Origin: Rhizobiales bacterium 62-47 | GTDB taxonomy: Bacteria > Pseudomonadota > Alphaproteobacteria > Rhizobiales > Xanthobacteraceae | Assembly: GCA_001899255.1 (NCBI GenBank) | Contig: MKVX01000018.1 | Location: 249,150-313,149 of the forward strand | Length of the DNA stretch: 64,000 bases | Direction of reading: 5' to 3' | Shown: piece after piece, positions 18,092 through 27,364 of the stretch | How positions within the stretch are numbered: the stretch's first letter is position 1 | How the letters are laid out: every line of letters starts with the position of its first letter | The notes under the pieces: model-generated | The model's input: only the letters and a program-made list of their open reading frames with translations | What the model was told of the DNA's origin: nothing | The model's database searches: none | Program-made: the position numbers and the translations under genes

Positions 18092-19381
18092 ATGAGCCGT
18101 TTGCAGAGGATTCGACTGTTGGCATTGGGAGCCTTGATGCTGGCGGCCGTGCCGCTTCCTGCATCCGCGGAAGGTACATTCGACATTCCGCCCGGCGCGA
18201 AGTTCTCGCAGGAGAAGCTTGCGCGTATCGATGATTTCTTTCGTAACGAAATCGCGCAAGGCAAAATTCCTGGCGCCATTGTGCTGATCGAACAGCACGG
18301 AAAGCCGGTCTATTCGCGCTTCTTCGGCGTTCGCGATGTTGCGACCCAGGAGCCGATGACACCGGACACGATCTTTCGCATCTTCTCGATGACAAAGCCG
18401 ATCACCAGCGTCACGGCAATGATGCTGATCGACGAAGGCAAGCTCGCATTGAGCGATCCAGTGTCGAAATACATTCCATCATTTGCGGACGTGAAGGTCG
18501 GCGTCGAGAAGAAAACCGAGAATGGCGACTTGAAATTGGAGCTGGTGCCGCTGCAACGGCCGATCACCATTCTCGATCTGATGCGTCACACCTCCGGCAT
18601 CACCTACGGATTTTACGGCGATAGTCTGGTCCGTAAGACCTATGCCAACGCAAACATTTTCGACGGCAATATCGACAACGCCGAGTTCGCGGAACGTATC
18701 GCGCGGCTGCCGCTGCAAGAACAGCCCGGGACGCTTTGGGATTATGGTCACTCGACCGATATTCTCGGCCGTGTCATCGAAGTGGTGTCCGGAAAATCAC
18801 TCTATCAATTCGAGAAAGAACGGTTGCTGGGCCCCTTGGGGATGGTGAACACCGGTTTCTACATTACCGATCCGGCGAAGCGCGATCTCATCGCTCGACC
18901 GGTGCTGAAAGATGACAATTTCCGCGTAGGCTATACCGTCTATAGCCCCGACGTGGTGCGGAAGCGCGAGGCCGGCACCGGCGGCATGGTGTCGACGGCA
19001 GCCGATTTCTCGCAGTTCGTGCGGATGATCCTCAATAAAGGGTCACTGGACGGCAAGCAGTATCTGAGCCCGGCGGCGTTCAAGGAAATGACCACCGATC
19101 AAATCGGACCGAAATCCGGCGTCGAGCGCGACTACTTCTATTTCCCTGGCGATGGCTTTGGCTTCGGTCTCGGCTTCGGCGTCCGTACCGATCCCGGCAA
19201 TGCCAAGCCGCCGCCGCCGGGCTCGCTTGGCGAGTTGAAGTGGGATGGCGCCGGAGGTTCGTACTTCGTGATCGACCCCAAGCAGGACATGTTTTTCCTG
19301 CTGATGGAGCTGACCCCGACCGAGCGACAGCGCATTCAGCGTGAGCTGAAGAAGCTGGTGTATGAGGCATTGCTGCCCTGA
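18092..19381 (+). CDS. Secreted serine hydrolase, beta-lactamase/esterase (class C-like) family
   Basis: 429 residues with a clear signal peptide (hydrophobic LLALGALMLAAVPLPASA, cleavage after about residue 26). The catalytic S99-M-T-K102 is followed by Y218 in WDYGHS, the Tyr of the Y-x-N/S motif, and a late GGMVSTAADFSQF block. These are features of the beta-lactamase (PF00144) family that includes esterases, DD-peptidases and peptidases such as EstB. The substrate is unknown. GGAG precedes the ATG at 18092. It lies 55 bases after the macro gene but appears independent. Confidence 0.85.
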   Translation: MSRLQRIRLLALGALMLAAVPLPASAEGTFDIPPGAKFSQEKLARIDDFFRNEIAQGKIPGAIVLIEQHGKPVYSRFFGVRDVATQEPMTPDTIFRIFSMTKPITSVTAMMLIDEGKLALSDPVSKYIPSFADVKVGVEKKTENGDLKLELVPLQRPITILDLMRHTSGITYGFYGDSLVRKTYANANIFDGNIDNAEFAERIARLPLQEQPGTLWDYGHSTDILGRVIEVVSGKSLYQFEKERLLGPLGMVNTGFYITDPAKRDLIARPVLKDDNFRVGYTVYSPDVVRKREAGTGGMVSTAADFSQFVRMILNKGSLDGKQYLSPAAFKEMTTDQIGPKSGVERDYFYFPGDGFGFGLGFGVRTDPGNAKPPPPGSLGELKWDGAGGSYFVIDPKQDMFFLLMELTPTERQRIQRELKKLVYEALLP

Positions 19382-19406
19382 GGCATCGGGACGGGTGGTG
19401 GTGAAT

Positions 19407-20474
19407 TTACGCAGTGCGCAGGATTTCGCGCACTGCGGTCATCGTCTCCTCGATCATCGCGCCCGTCACGTCGAGATGCGTGCAGGCGCGAATGCGCCCC
19501 TCCATCGTCGCCAGCAAGATACCGCGTTGTCCCAGCGCGGCAACGAGCTTGTCGCCGGTCATCCCGGCATCGGCCGGATCGAAGAACACCAGATTGGTCT
19601 CCGGCTGCTGCACCTGCATGCCGGCGATTTGCGACAGGCCGCGTGCCAGCGTTCGCGCGTTGGCGTGATCGTCGGCCAATCGCGTGACGTGATGATCCAG
19701 CGCGTGGACGCAGGCCGCCGCGCAGATGCCGGCCTGGCGCATCGCGCCGCCGAGGCGTTGTTTCCAGCGCCAGACCTGATCGATGAAGTCGCGCGATCCG
19801 GCCAGCACCGCGCCAATTGGCGTCCCCAATCCCTTGCTGAAATCGATCCACACCGAGTCCCATCCGGCCGACATGTCGCGTGCGCTGATGCCGGTGGCGA
19901 CGCAGGCATTGAGCAGGCGTGCGCCGTCCATATGCGTGATCAGGCCGTGCGCCTTCGCCAATTCGGTGACACCATTCAGGACGTCTTGCTTCCAGATCGT
20001 GCCGCCGCCGATGTTGGCGGTCTGCTCGACGCTGACGAGGGTCTGCGGTGGCTGATAACGTGTCGGTGGATGCAGCGCCGCGCGAAACGTCTCGAGCGTG
20101 AACTGTCCGTCGTCGCCGGGCAGTTGCGTGATCTGGAAACCGCCAAGCGCCGCATGCGCGCCGCCTTCGCGCGCGATGATGTGCGCCGTCGTCTGCGCGA
20201 GGATTTCATCGCCGGGACGGCAATGCGCCAGCGTCGCTGCGACGTTGCACATGGTGCCCGAGGGCATGAATACCGCAGCCTCCTTGCCGAGCAGCGCGGC
20301 GACGCGTTCGCACAGCAGATTGACGGTGGGATCGTCGCCGATCTGTTCGTCGCCGACTTCGGCACGCGCCATCGCCTCGCGCATCGCGGCTGTCGGGCGC
20401 GTTTGCGTGTCGGACAGTAGATTGATGCGGATCGGCGGCAGCTTCGGGTCGCGCGGGGCAGGGGTGTAGGTCAT
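19407..20474 (-). CDS. Low-specificity L-threonine aldolase
   Basis: 355 residues of fold-type I PLP enzyme. Signatures: INLLSDTQTRPTAAMREAM at the N-terminus, GDDPTVNLLCERVAALLGKE, HMDGARLLNA (181-190) where the Asp pairs with PLP, and the PLP lysine K214 in WIDFSKGLGTPIGAVLAG. The enzyme splits L-threonine or L-allo-threonine to glycine and acetaldehyde. A beta-eliminating lyase relative is possible but the motifs fit threonine aldolase. Monocistronic in appearance. Confidence 0.9.
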   Translation of the reverse strand: MTYTPAPRDPKLPPIRINLLSDTQTRPTAAMREAMARAEVGDEQIGDDPTVNLLCERVAALLGKEAAVFMPSGTMCNVAATLAHCRPGDEILAQTTAHIIAREGGAHAALGGFQITQLPGDDGQFTLETFRAALHPPTRYQPPQTLVSVEQTANIGGGTIWKQDVLNGVTELAKAHGLITHMDGARLLNACVATGISARDMSAGWDSVWIDFSKGLGTPIGAVLAGSRDFIDQVWRWKQRLGGAMRQAGICAAACVHALDHHVTRLADDHANARTLARGLSQIAGMQVQQPETNLVFFDPADAGMTGDKLVAALGQRGILLATMEGRIRACTHLDVTGAMIEETMTAVREILRTA

Positions 20475-20519
20475 TGCGATTGCTTTGTGAGAATTCAGCT
20501 TGCCATCTTACGCAAATAA

Positions 20520-20546
20520 AAAGGCCCCGGCAAAACCGGGGCCTTT
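20520..20546 (-). terminator. Rho-independent terminator of rpsD
   Basis: Perfect 11-base stem AAAGGCCCCGG/CCGGGGCCTTT with a five-base loop. On the minus strand it is followed by TTTTTATTT, directly beyond the rpsD stop, so it terminates rpsD transcription. Confidence 0.9.
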
Positions 20547-20571
20547 CGTAATCGAACGATGAGACGCTGGA

Positions 20572-21189
20572 TCAGCGCGAATAGAATTCGACGATCAGAT
20601 GCGGCTCCATCTGTACCGCGAACGGCACGTCGGAGAGCAGCGGAATGCGGGTGAACTTGGCGGTCTGCTTGTTGTGATCGACTTCGAGGAAGTCCGGTAC
20701 ATCGCGTTCACCGAGCTGATTGGCTTCCAGTACGATCGCAAGCTGCTTCGAGGCTTCCTTGACCTCGACGACGTCGCCGACCTTCAGCTTGTAGCTGGCG
20801 ATGTTGACGCGGCGGCCGTTCACCTTGACGTGGCCGTGGTTGATGAACTGACGCGCGGCGAACATCGTCGACACGAACTTGGCGCGGTAGACGACGGTGT
20901 CGAGACGTCGCTCGAGCAGGCCGATCAGGTTTTCGCCGGAATCGCCCTTGAGACGGGTCGCTTCGACGTAAATGGCGTAGAACTGGCGCTCGGAAATGTT
21001 GGCGTAGTAGCCCTTGAGCTTCTGCTTGGCGCGGAGCTGCGTGCCGAAGTCGGAGAGCTTGCCCTTGCGGCGCTGGCCGTGCTGGCCGGGACCGTATTCA
21101 CGCTTGTTGACCGGGCTCTTCGGGCGGCCCCAGATGTTCTGGCCCATACGGCGGTCGAGTTTGTATTTGGCTTCTGCACGCTTTGTCAT
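20572..21189 (-). CDS. rpsD: 30S ribosomal protein S4
   Basis: 205 residues starting [20 protein letters not shown], the alphaproteobacterial S4 N-terminus. The S4 RNA-binding domain [20 protein letters not shown], then [20 protein letters not shown], sits in the middle. It binds 16S rRNA early in 30S assembly and acts as a translational repressor in some bacteria. GAGGA precedes the ATG at 21187-21189. Here it stands alone rather than in the alpha operon, as in related alphaproteobacteria, with its own terminator. Confidence 0.97.
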   Translation of the reverse strand: MTKRAEAKYKLDRRMGQNIWGRPKSPVNKREYGPGQHGQRRKGKLSDFGTQLRAKQKLKGYYANISERQFYAIYVEATRLKGDSGENLIGLLERRLDTVVYRAKFVSTMFAARQFINHGHVKVNGRRVNIASYKLKVGDVVEVKEASKQLAIVLEANQLGERDVPDFLEVDHNKQTAKFTRIPLLSDVPFAVQMEPHLIVEFYSR

Positions 21190-21308
21190 CGCGTCCTCTA
21201 TGAGTTCAAGGTTGAGGAAACGCGCCCTCCTATGCGCCGGGAATTTCCCGGAGCCGACAGGTCCGTCCTTAAAGCTTAAGGGGAGGACCACGGGTCGCGA
21301 AACGCAAA

Positions 21309-21328
21309 GCGGGCCGAAACCGGCCCGC
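21309..21328 (-). terminator. Hairpin after the E2-like acyltransferase gene
   Basis: GCGGGCCG/CGGCCCGC stem with a four-base loop, followed on the minus strand by TTTGCGTTT. It lies between the acyltransferase stop and rpsD and probably ends the former's transcript. Confidence 0.6.
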
Positions 21329-21427
21329 GAGCAGGCGTTTTCTAGGGAGAATGGCCTGCAATGTCAAACGAAACGGCCGCTTTTGGTGCTGAATCGCTGA
21401 ATTTGGCCGATTATTGCGCGGTTTCCC

Positions 21428-22207
21428 TCAGCTCGCGGCCAAAACAGCCCGTTCCGGCGCGCAGGACGGCCGGTCTGCCAGCAATTCGTCCACCATCGCG
21501 GTATTGAGGACATGTTGCAGCTGGCTGAGCACGCTGGCGATCTTCGCCGCGTCCGTGATCCGGTGGTCCCAGCGGATCATCACGTCGATCGTCCGGTCCG
21601 GAGTGAGCGCGCCGTAGGTCAGGACGTAGGGGCCGGGGCTGATGGCATGCAACTCGCCGGGACCGAAGGCCGAGACCGATGTGATACCGAAGCTGCCGAA
21701 ATAGTTGGCGCGCTGCCGTCCGACGTTGAGGCCAAAGCTCCAGACCAGCCGCCGCAACGGCCAGGGCAGCAGCGTGGTGCGGATCATCTTGCGGAACGGC
21801 GGAACGTCGGCAATCGGTGCGGTCTGCGCGTGGCGGATGTCCGCGTCGATGTGCGCCAGCGTCAGGCGGTCCGCGGTGCCGATCCGGTGTGGAAGAATGC
21901 AGTCCTCGCCGAAGTCACGGCGGGCGATGGCCACCATGCCGACGCTGCGAGGCAGTTCATAGAAATGAGGCCACGGCCATTTCAGATAAAGCGTACGCAG
22001 CACCGGCTCGTCCCGCGCGACAATGCAGAAGGCCTTGGTGAAGAGCGCGGCCCAGCCGATACGGACCGGCGAGATCTCGCGGGTTTCGGCCAATCGGCTG
22101 ACATCGAGCGTGCGGCAGAGCGAGACGAACGGCACGCCTATCGACGCGCGCATCAGGTCGATGATGAACTGGCGCGGCGGCGAAATTCGTCGAACCGTCC
22201 CGCGCAT
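21428..22207 (-). CDS. Stand-alone 2-oxoacid dehydrogenase E2-like acyltransferase domain
   Basis: 259 residues. The C-terminal half resembles the catalytic domain of dihydrolipoamide acyltransferases and chloramphenicol acetyltransferase: NYFGSFGITSVSAFGPGELH, then a DRTIDVMIRWDHRITDAAKI block carrying the conserved His of DHRxxDG. The motif is altered (DHRITDAA, lacking the Gly), and no lipoyl or E1/E3-binding domain is present. Early residues RIGWAALFTKAFCIVARDEP match E2 core helix. It cannot be a normal pyruvate dehydrogenase component; an acyltransferase with another acceptor is more likely. Monocistronic between cupin/murI and rpsD. Confidence 0.68.
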   Translation of the reverse strand: MRGTVRRISPPRQFIIDLMRASIGVPFVSLCRTLDVSRLAETREISPVRIGWAALFTKAFCIVARDEPVLRTLYLKWPWPHFYELPRSVGMVAIARRDFGEDCILPHRIGTADRLTLAHIDADIRHAQTAPIADVPPFRKMIRTTLLPWPLRRLVWSFGLNVGRQRANYFGSFGITSVSAFGPGELHAISPGPYVLTYGALTPDRTIDVMIRWDHRITDAAKIASVLSQLQHVLNTAMVDELLADRPSCAPERAVLAAS

Positions 22208-22315
22208 CGTCTACCTGTTATCTCGCATGCATAGTCAACGCGAACCCGGCCATTGGGTTGCATGTCCGCTGATCTAGCACGGATCAGCGGACCATATGCT
22301 AGTTTCGGATACGGA

Positions 22316-22708
22316 TTATTTCGCCGGAGACGCCAGCGGCTTGTCCTTCTCGACGACGTAAACCCCGAGTATTTTCAGGTGTTTGCCTTCATGCACCTTG
22401 GCGTCGTGAACCGCGCCGGCGGGGATCGAGTAGGAATCGCCGGCCTTGAGCTGCAGCGGTGGCTTGCCGTCGATCAGCAGTTCGGTCTCGCCTTCGAGTA
22501 CATAGCCGGTCTCGATGCCCGGATGGGTATGGCGACCCGCCGACCCACCGCCGGGAATTTCGGCAATTCCGGTCACGGTGACGTATTTGTCCGGGAATTC
22601 GATTTTCTGCAACGGCGTGCGCTTGATGCCGCCCTGTTGCGCGATCGCCGTACTAGCCAACGCGAACGAAACCACGCCCAGCCCAAGCAAGATTTTCTTG
22701 ATCATCAT
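22316..22708 (-). CDS. Secreted cupin domain protein
   Basis: 130 residues with a signal peptide (MIKKILLGLGVVSFALASTA, cleavage after AIA). The cupin motif is GRHTHPGIETGYVLEGETEL (metal-binding His-x-His and Glu) with the second motif AGDSYSIPAGAVHDAKV. A small periplasmic metal-dependent cupin of unknown substrate. GGGAGG precedes two adjacent ATGs; the second has the better spacing. murI lies upstream with a 56-base gap on the same strand. Confidence 0.85.
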   Translation of the reverse strand: MMIKKILLGLGVVSFALASTAIAQQGGIKRTPLQKIEFPDKYVTVTGIAEIPGGGSAGRHTHPGIETGYVLEGETELLIDGKPPLQLKAGDSYSIPAGAVHDAKVHEGKHLKILGVYVVEKDKPLASPAK

Positions 22709-22764
22709 TTCCTCCCAATGGATGAGCGAGGCTAACAGCCCGCTCATCGCGAGGGAAGTCTGCC

Positions 22765-23577
22765 TCAGGCCACGGCCGTCACGGGCTGGCTGAACGAGTG
22801 CACCAGCGCTTCCGCCGCAGGATGCTGCCTGCCCGAGGTAAAAATCAGCCGCGTATCGCCGTGCGATGAACTGTCGGGGCGCTGGGGGCCAAGCAGATCG
22901 GCGACACGCCGGGCGATGGCCGGCGCCGGATCGATCCATTCGACCGGCCAGGGAGCGAGCCGAACCAGCCTGTCGAGCAACAGCGGATAGTGCGTGCAAG
23001 CCAGCACCACGGTATCGGTCCGCGACGCGCCATCGACGAAGCAGGGAGCGATCTCCGCAAGAATGTCGCCGTCGCTGATGGTCTCGCCGTTCAAGGCCGC
23101 CTCGGTCAATGCCGCAAGACGTGCCGAGCCGACCAGTTTGACCTCGCAGTCGCGGGCGAAATCCCGGATGAGCGCCTGGGTGTATTCGCGTTTGACCGTG
23201 CCGAGGGTACCGAGCACCGAGACGCGGCGGGTTTTTGACCGCGCGCATGCTGGCTTGATGGCCGGGACAGTCCCGACGAAAGGCACGTCGTAAGCCGCGC
23301 GGAGGTGGCTCAACACCAGCGTCGAGGCGGTGTTGCAGGCGATGACGGCGAGATCGGGCTTATGCGTCGCGATCAGGTCGCCGATCAGCGGGACCACGCG
23401 GGCAATGATCTCGTCTTCGCTATGCTGGCCGTAGGGGAAATAGGCGTCGTCGGCGACATAGATCTCGCGCGCATCCGGCCGCGTCCGAACGATCTCTCGC
23501 AACACGGTGAGGCCGCCGAGGCCCGAATCAAAGACAAGAATGGTGGGATTGTTCCGCACGCTACGACTGTACCCCAA
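22765..23577 (-). CDS. murI: Glutamate racemase
   Basis: About 270 residues. The catalytic cysteines are C81 in VIACNTAST and C194 in LACTHYPLL, and DSGLGGLTVLREI (17-29) is the N-terminal substrate loop. It makes D-glutamate for peptidoglycan. The start is uncertain: TTG at 23575-23577 gives the longest product, GTG at 23557-23559 starts six codons later closer to the conserved region. Neither has a strong Shine-Dalgarno. Confidence 0.93.
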   Translation of the reverse strand: MGYSRSVRNNPTILVFDSGLGGLTVLREIVRTRPDAREIYVADDAYFPYGQHSEDEIIARVVPLIGDLIATHKPDLAVIACNTASTLVLSHLRAAYDVPFVGTVPAIKPACARSKTRRVSVLGTLGTVKREYTQALIRDFARDCEVKLVGSARLAALTEAALNGETISDGDILAEIAPCFVDGASRTDTVVLACTHYPLLLDRLVRLAPWPVEWIDPAPAIARRVADLLGPQRPDSSSHGDTRLIFTSGRQHPAAEALVHSFSQPVTAVA

Positions 23578-23753
23578 TCCGGTTACCAGTGGGTTGTCAT
23601 TGCGGCGGCGATAAGGAAGCCGCCCGTGGCCTGGCGCTAAAATTAGTCTGGAAGGATTCCAGATGCCAATCCGGCCTTTGCGTCGCCCTATGGCTTGCCG
23701 AAAGCCTCAACTCGTGGCCTTCGTGGGGTTCGAAACGATAACGACGGTCTTCG

Positions 23754-24305
23754 ATGATCCAAAATTCCGACCGAAGCTGGGGAAGTCTTGCCCGGCTATT
23801 TCATTGGGGTCTCGGCCTCGCCATCATCGGCATGCTGGCCTACGGCTGGTGGATGAACCACATGGCGCCCCGGCCTGATAAGTTCTTCCATCGGTCGATC
23901 CATGCCGATATCGGCTACGTCGTCCTGCTGTTGATGGTGGCGCGCCTGATCTGGCGCGGCATCAATCCAACCCCGGCGCTGCCGGTGGACACGCCCGCCT
24001 GGGAGCGAATTGCCGCTCGTATCGGCCATGCCTCGCTTTATGTCGTTACCATCCTTGTTGCCGTGCTCGGCTGGGCGCATTCCGGCGCGCACAAGCCGGA
24101 TTACGCCGACTGGTTCGGGCTATTTCGCGTGCCGCAGTTCACCTCGGAAAATCGTGCCGATGCTGGCTTCTACGAGAACTGGCATATTTGGCTCGCCTAT
24201 CTGTTGACCGCGCTAATCGCGGTGCACGTTCTGGCGGCGCTCTATCACCATTTCATCAAGCGTGACCGGGTCACCGCGCGGATGGTGAGCGGCGAGGCGG
24301 GGTGA
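23754..24305 (+). CDS. Cytochrome b561 family protein
   Basis: 183 residues with four transmembrane helices and spaced heme-ligand histidines: RLFHWGLGLAIIGML (helix 1), FHRSIHADIGYVVLLLMVAR (helix 2), RIGHASLYVVTILVAVLGWA (helix 3), and WHIWLAYLLTALIAVHVLAA (helix 4). These match the bacterial b561 (YodB/CybB) family, inner-membrane di-heme electron carriers between quinol and other redox partners. Single gene. Confidence 0.9.
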   Translation: MIQNSDRSWGSLARLFHWGLGLAIIGMLAYGWWMNHMAPRPDKFFHRSIHADIGYVVLLLMVARLIWRGINPTPALPVDTPAWERIAARIGHASLYVVTILVAVLGWAHSGAHKPDYADWFGLFRVPQFTSENRADAGFYENWHIWLAYLLTALIAVHVLAALYHHFIKRDRVTARMVSGEAG

Positions 24306-24319
24306 GTTTAACAACGCAG

Positions 24320-24343
24320 CGTCGTCCCTGCGCAGGGGCGACG
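24320..24343. repeat. Palindromic element (CGTCGTCCCTGCGCAGGGGCGACG)-like, intergenic
   Basis: Near-perfect inverted repeat with arms CGTCG(T)CCCTGCG / CGCAGGG(G)CGACG between the convergent b561 and MOSC genes. No T tract. It could be a terminator without U run or a degenerate copy of a dispersed palindrome. Confidence 0.4.
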
Positions 24344-24357
24344 ATAGAGTAATTAAC

Positions 24358-24897
24358 TCACACCGGCTTCAACGGCTGGTGCGGACCGTCCGGCAATTCG
24401 ATTCGGATCGGATCACCGGGGCGGACATCGCCATCGACGACAACCACGCTCATGACTCCAGCCTTGCGGATCAGGTTGCCGTTGGCATCCCTGTCTAAGG
24501 TCGCGGCCATCACGCCTTGCTTGAATCGATCGATCAGCACGCAGGGATTGCGCAGGCCAGTGACCTCGACAACAGCGCATTCGCCCAGATGCAATCGTGT
24601 GCCGACCGGCAGCCCCAACAGATCGATGCCGCGCGTCGTGATGTTCTCGCCCAGTTCGCCGGGTCTCACGACGAATTGCTTGTCGCGCAGTTCGTCCAGC
24701 AATTCCTCGTGCAGCAGGTGAACCTGTCGCAGGTTCGGCTGCGTCGGATCGCGCATCACGCGGGCGCGATGCTTCACCGTGACGCCCATATGCGCGTCGC
24801 CGGCCACGCCCAGCCCGGCCAGCAATCGGATCTCCAGCGCGTTCGGCTTGCTGAAGTGATGTCCCTTGCTCAGGCTGACCGCGGTGACGACGCTCAT
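24358..24897 (-). CDS. MOSC domain protein
   Basis: 179 residues. The N-terminal SKGHHFSKP, the GLGVAGDAHMG strand and the late GLRNPCVLIDRFKQG with the conserved Cys119 are MOSC landmarks; ENITTRGIDLLGLPVGTRLHLGE is the central fold. MOSC proteins move sulfur or bind molybdenum cofactor. Its start is four bases beyond the purB stop on the same strand, so it is likely co-transcribed with purB. The ATG at 24895-24897 is used rather than a start six codons upstream inside purB. Confidence 0.86.
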   Translation of the reverse strand: MSVVTAVSLSKGHHFSKPNALEIRLLAGLGVAGDAHMGVTVKHRARVMRDPTQPNLRQVHLLHEELLDELRDKQFVVRPGELGENITTRGIDLLGLPVGTRLHLGECAVVEVTGLRNPCVLIDRFKQGVMAATLDRDANGNLIRKAGVMSVVVVDGDVRPGDPIRIELPDGPHQPLKPV

Positions 24898-24901
24898 TGT
24901 G

Positions 24902-26209
24902 TCAGCTTGCTCCAAACACCCGCTTGAAGATCGTATCGACGTGCTTGAGGTGATAGCCGAGGTCGAACTTCTCCGCGATCTCGTCGTCGGTGAGATACTT
25001 CTTCACGTCGGGGTCTTTTTTCAGCAGCGTCTGGAAGTCGCCTTCGCCGCGCCACACCGGCATCGCGTTGCGCTGGACCAGCTTGTAGCTGTCCTCGCGG
25101 CTGGCGCCCTTCTGGGTCAGCGCGATCAGCACGCGCTGCGAGTGCACCAGGCCGCCGAGCCGGTCGAGATTCTTCTGCATGTTGGCCGGGTAGATCAGCA
25201 GCTTTTCGATCACGCCCGCGAGACGGTTGAGTGCGAAGTCGAGCGTCACCGTGGCGTCGGGGCCGAACATGCGTTCCGCTGACGAGTGCGAAATATCGCG
25301 CTCATGCCACAGCGCGACGTTTTCCAGCGCCGGCGTTACGTAAGCGCGCACCATGCGGGCGAGGCCGGTGATGTTTTCGGTCAGCACCGGGTTGCGCTTG
25401 TGCGGCATAGCCGACGAGCCCTTCTGGCCTTCGGAGAAAAACTCCTCGGCCTCGAGCACTTCGGTGCGCTGCAGATGGCGGATTTCGATGGCGATGCGCT
25501 CCATCGACGAGGCGACGACGCCGAGCGTGGCGAAGAACATGGCGTGACGGTCGCGCGGGATCACCTGCGTCGAGATCGGCTCCGGCACCAGACCCATCGC
25601 CTTGGCGACGTGCGCTTCGACGCGCGGATCGATCTGCGCGAAGGTGCCGACGGCGCCGGAGATGGCGCAGGTGGCGACTTCCTTGCGTGCCGCGATCAGG
25701 CGCTCCTTGGCGCGGGAGAATTCGGCGTAGGCGTAGGCCAGCTTGAGACCGAACGTCACCGGCTCGGCGTGGATGCCGTGCGAGCGGCCGATGGTCGGTG
25801 TCATCTTGTGTTCGAATGCGCGCTTTTTCAGCGCCGCGAGCAGCCGGTCGACATCCGCGATGAGAATGTCTGCGGCGCGGGTGAGCTGCACATTGAGGCA
25901 GGTGTCCAGCACGTCGGAGGAGGTCATGCCCTGATGCACGAAGCGCGCTTCGGGGCCGACGATTTCCGCGAGGTGCGTCAGGAAGGCGATGACGTCATGC
26001 TTGGTCTCGCGCTCGATTTCGTCGATGCGTTCGACATTGAACACCGCATCCTTGGCTTTGGCCCAGATCGTCTTGGCGGCGTCCTTCGGAATGACGCCAA
26101 GCTCGGCCAGCGCGTCCGCCGCATGCGCCTCGATCTCGAACCAGATCTTGAAGCGGGTCTGCGGCTCCCAGATCGAAGCCATTTCCGGGCGGGTGTAACG
26201 GGGGATCAT
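24902..26209 (-). CDS. purB: Adenylosuccinate lyase
   Basis: 435 residues of the fumarase/aspartase superfamily. MIPRYTRPEMASIWEPQTRF is the classic PurB start; HQGMTSSDVLDTCLNVQL carries the first conserved region, the catalytic His region is GRSHGIHAEP, and GSSAMPHKRNP is the mobile signature loop. It performs two steps of purine synthesis: SAICAR to AICAR and adenylosuccinate to AMP. AGAGG precedes the ATG. Confidence 0.97.
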   Translation of the reverse strand: MIPRYTRPEMASIWEPQTRFKIWFEIEAHAADALAELGVIPKDAAKTIWAKAKDAVFNVERIDEIERETKHDVIAFLTHLAEIVGPEARFVHQGMTSSDVLDTCLNVQLTRAADILIADVDRLLAALKKRAFEHKMTPTIGRSHGIHAEPVTFGLKLAYAYAEFSRAKERLIAARKEVATCAISGAVGTFAQIDPRVEAHVAKAMGLVPEPISTQVIPRDRHAMFFATLGVVASSMERIAIEIRHLQRTEVLEAEEFFSEGQKGSSAMPHKRNPVLTENITGLARMVRAYVTPALENVALWHERDISHSSAERMFGPDATVTLDFALNRLAGVIEKLLIYPANMQKNLDRLGGLVHSQRVLIALTQKGASREDSYKLVQRNAMPVWRGEGDFQTLLKKDPDVKKYLTDDEIAEKFDLGYHLKHVDTIFKRVFGAS

Positions 26210-26238
26210 TGCGTGCCTCTTAGTCTGTCTTCTGTACT

Positions 26239-26346
26239 GGCCTCATCCTGAGGAGCGCGCAGCGCGTCTCGCAGGATGGCCAAATCTTTGAAACGCATTC
26301 TCATGGTTCGAGACGCCGGGCTTCGCCCGTCTCCTCACCCTGAGGT
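26239..26346. repeat. Palindromic intergenic repeat, copy 1
   Basis: Two hairpin units: CCTCATCCTGAGGAGCGCGC/GCGCGTCTCGCAGGATGG and a second GGTTCGAGACGCCGGGC/GCCCGTCTCCTCACCCTGAGG. The same arm consensus (TCATCCTGAGG..CTCGAAGGATGA) recurs at 37995, 42661, 53016 and 63068. Located between purB and rpe. Confidence 0.8.
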
Positions 26347-26350
26347 CAAA

Positions 26351-27052
26351 CTAAACCATCTCGCCGCGCGCCGTCGCCGCAGCGTGGCGAATGGCGTCGA
26401 TGTTGCTCTTGTAACTCTGCATGGTGCCGCCCTTGAACACGGCGGAGCCTGCAACCAGTGCGTTGGCACCGGCCGCCGCGAGCCGCGCCGCGACATCCGG
26501 CACCACGCCGCCGTCCACTTCGATATCGATCGGGCGACCGGCGACCATGGCGCGCAGATCGGTCACCTTGTTGACCATCGCCGGAATGAAGGCCTGACCG
26601 CCGAAACCGGGATTGACCGACATCACCAGCACCAGATCGACCAGGTCGAGCACGTATTCGATGGCCGAGAGCGGCGTCGCCGGATTGAGCGACACGCCAG
26701 CCTTCTTGCCGAGCGCGCGAATGGCCTGCAGCGAGCGATGCAGATGCGGACCGGCCTCGGCGTGAACCGTGATGTGATCGCAGCCAGCCTTGGCGAAGGC
26801 TTCGAGATACGGATCGCACGGCGCGATCATCAGATGGGTGTCGAAGATCTTCTTCGAATGCGGCCGCATCGCCTTGATGACGTCCGGCCCGAACGAGATG
26901 TTCGGCACGAAATGGCCGTCCATGACATCGAGGTGCAGCCAGTCGGCCCCGGCCTGATCGACGGCCCGGACTTCCTCGCCGAGCCGGGCGAAATCCGACG
27001 CCAGAATCGACGGAGCGATGACCAGCGGCCGTGACGCAAATGGCTGGGACAT
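26351..27052 (-). CDS. rpe: Ribulose-phosphate 3-epimerase
   Basis: 233 residues from the ATG at 27050-27052, where the conserved sequence [18 protein letters not shown] begins; the open frame upstream to 27298 is not conserved. TIM-barrel metal site residues appear in [17 protein letters not shown] (His and Asp), HLMI and IEVDGG. The enzyme interconverts ribulose-5-P and xylulose-5-P in the pentose phosphate and Calvin cycles. Gap of 140 bases to purB includes the repeat. Confidence 0.96.
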   Translation of the reverse strand: MSQPFASRPLVIAPSILASDFARLGEEVRAVDQAGADWLHLDVMDGHFVPNISFGPDVIKAMRPHSKKIFDTHLMIAPCDPYLEAFAKAGCDHITVHAEAGPHLHRSLQAIRALGKKAGVSLNPATPLSAIEYVLDLVDLVLVMSVNPGFGGQAFIPAMVNKVTDLRAMVAGRPIDIEVDGGVVPDVAARLAAAGANALVAGSAVFKGGTMQSYKSNIDAIRHAAATARGEMV

Positions 27053-27364
27053 GGTGACTTTCCGAATGTTGACGCGACCTGGAAAGGGGTCGGGTAACAC
27101 GCAGGCGGGATGGGGGCAAACGGCTATTTCGAGCTGCCCACCGCCATATCGCGCGGCTGCGGGTGAGAGGCTGTTTTGGCACCGCCGGGGCGGGCAAGAA
27201 ATGCCGTTCCCAAGCACCTGTTTCGGCATCATTTGCCGATATCCGGCGGATGCGGGCTCAAAGAAATCGTTGTGCTGCAGTGACTTGGGCATCGGCACGA
27301 AATTTGCTCAGACAACACCGGTCGTTGTAGCGCCGCCTCGGGCGGCAGGGGTCGGGAGTTTTCC

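Noticed and set aside
20091-20420. Long plus-strand open frame over the threonine aldolase
   Set aside because: Antisense to a gene with a clear PLP lysine and conserved motifs; only the minus-strand product makes sense.
24306-24357. Rho-independent terminator between b561 and MOSC genes
   Set aside because: The hairpin has no T tract on either strand, so it is recorded as a palindromic element only.
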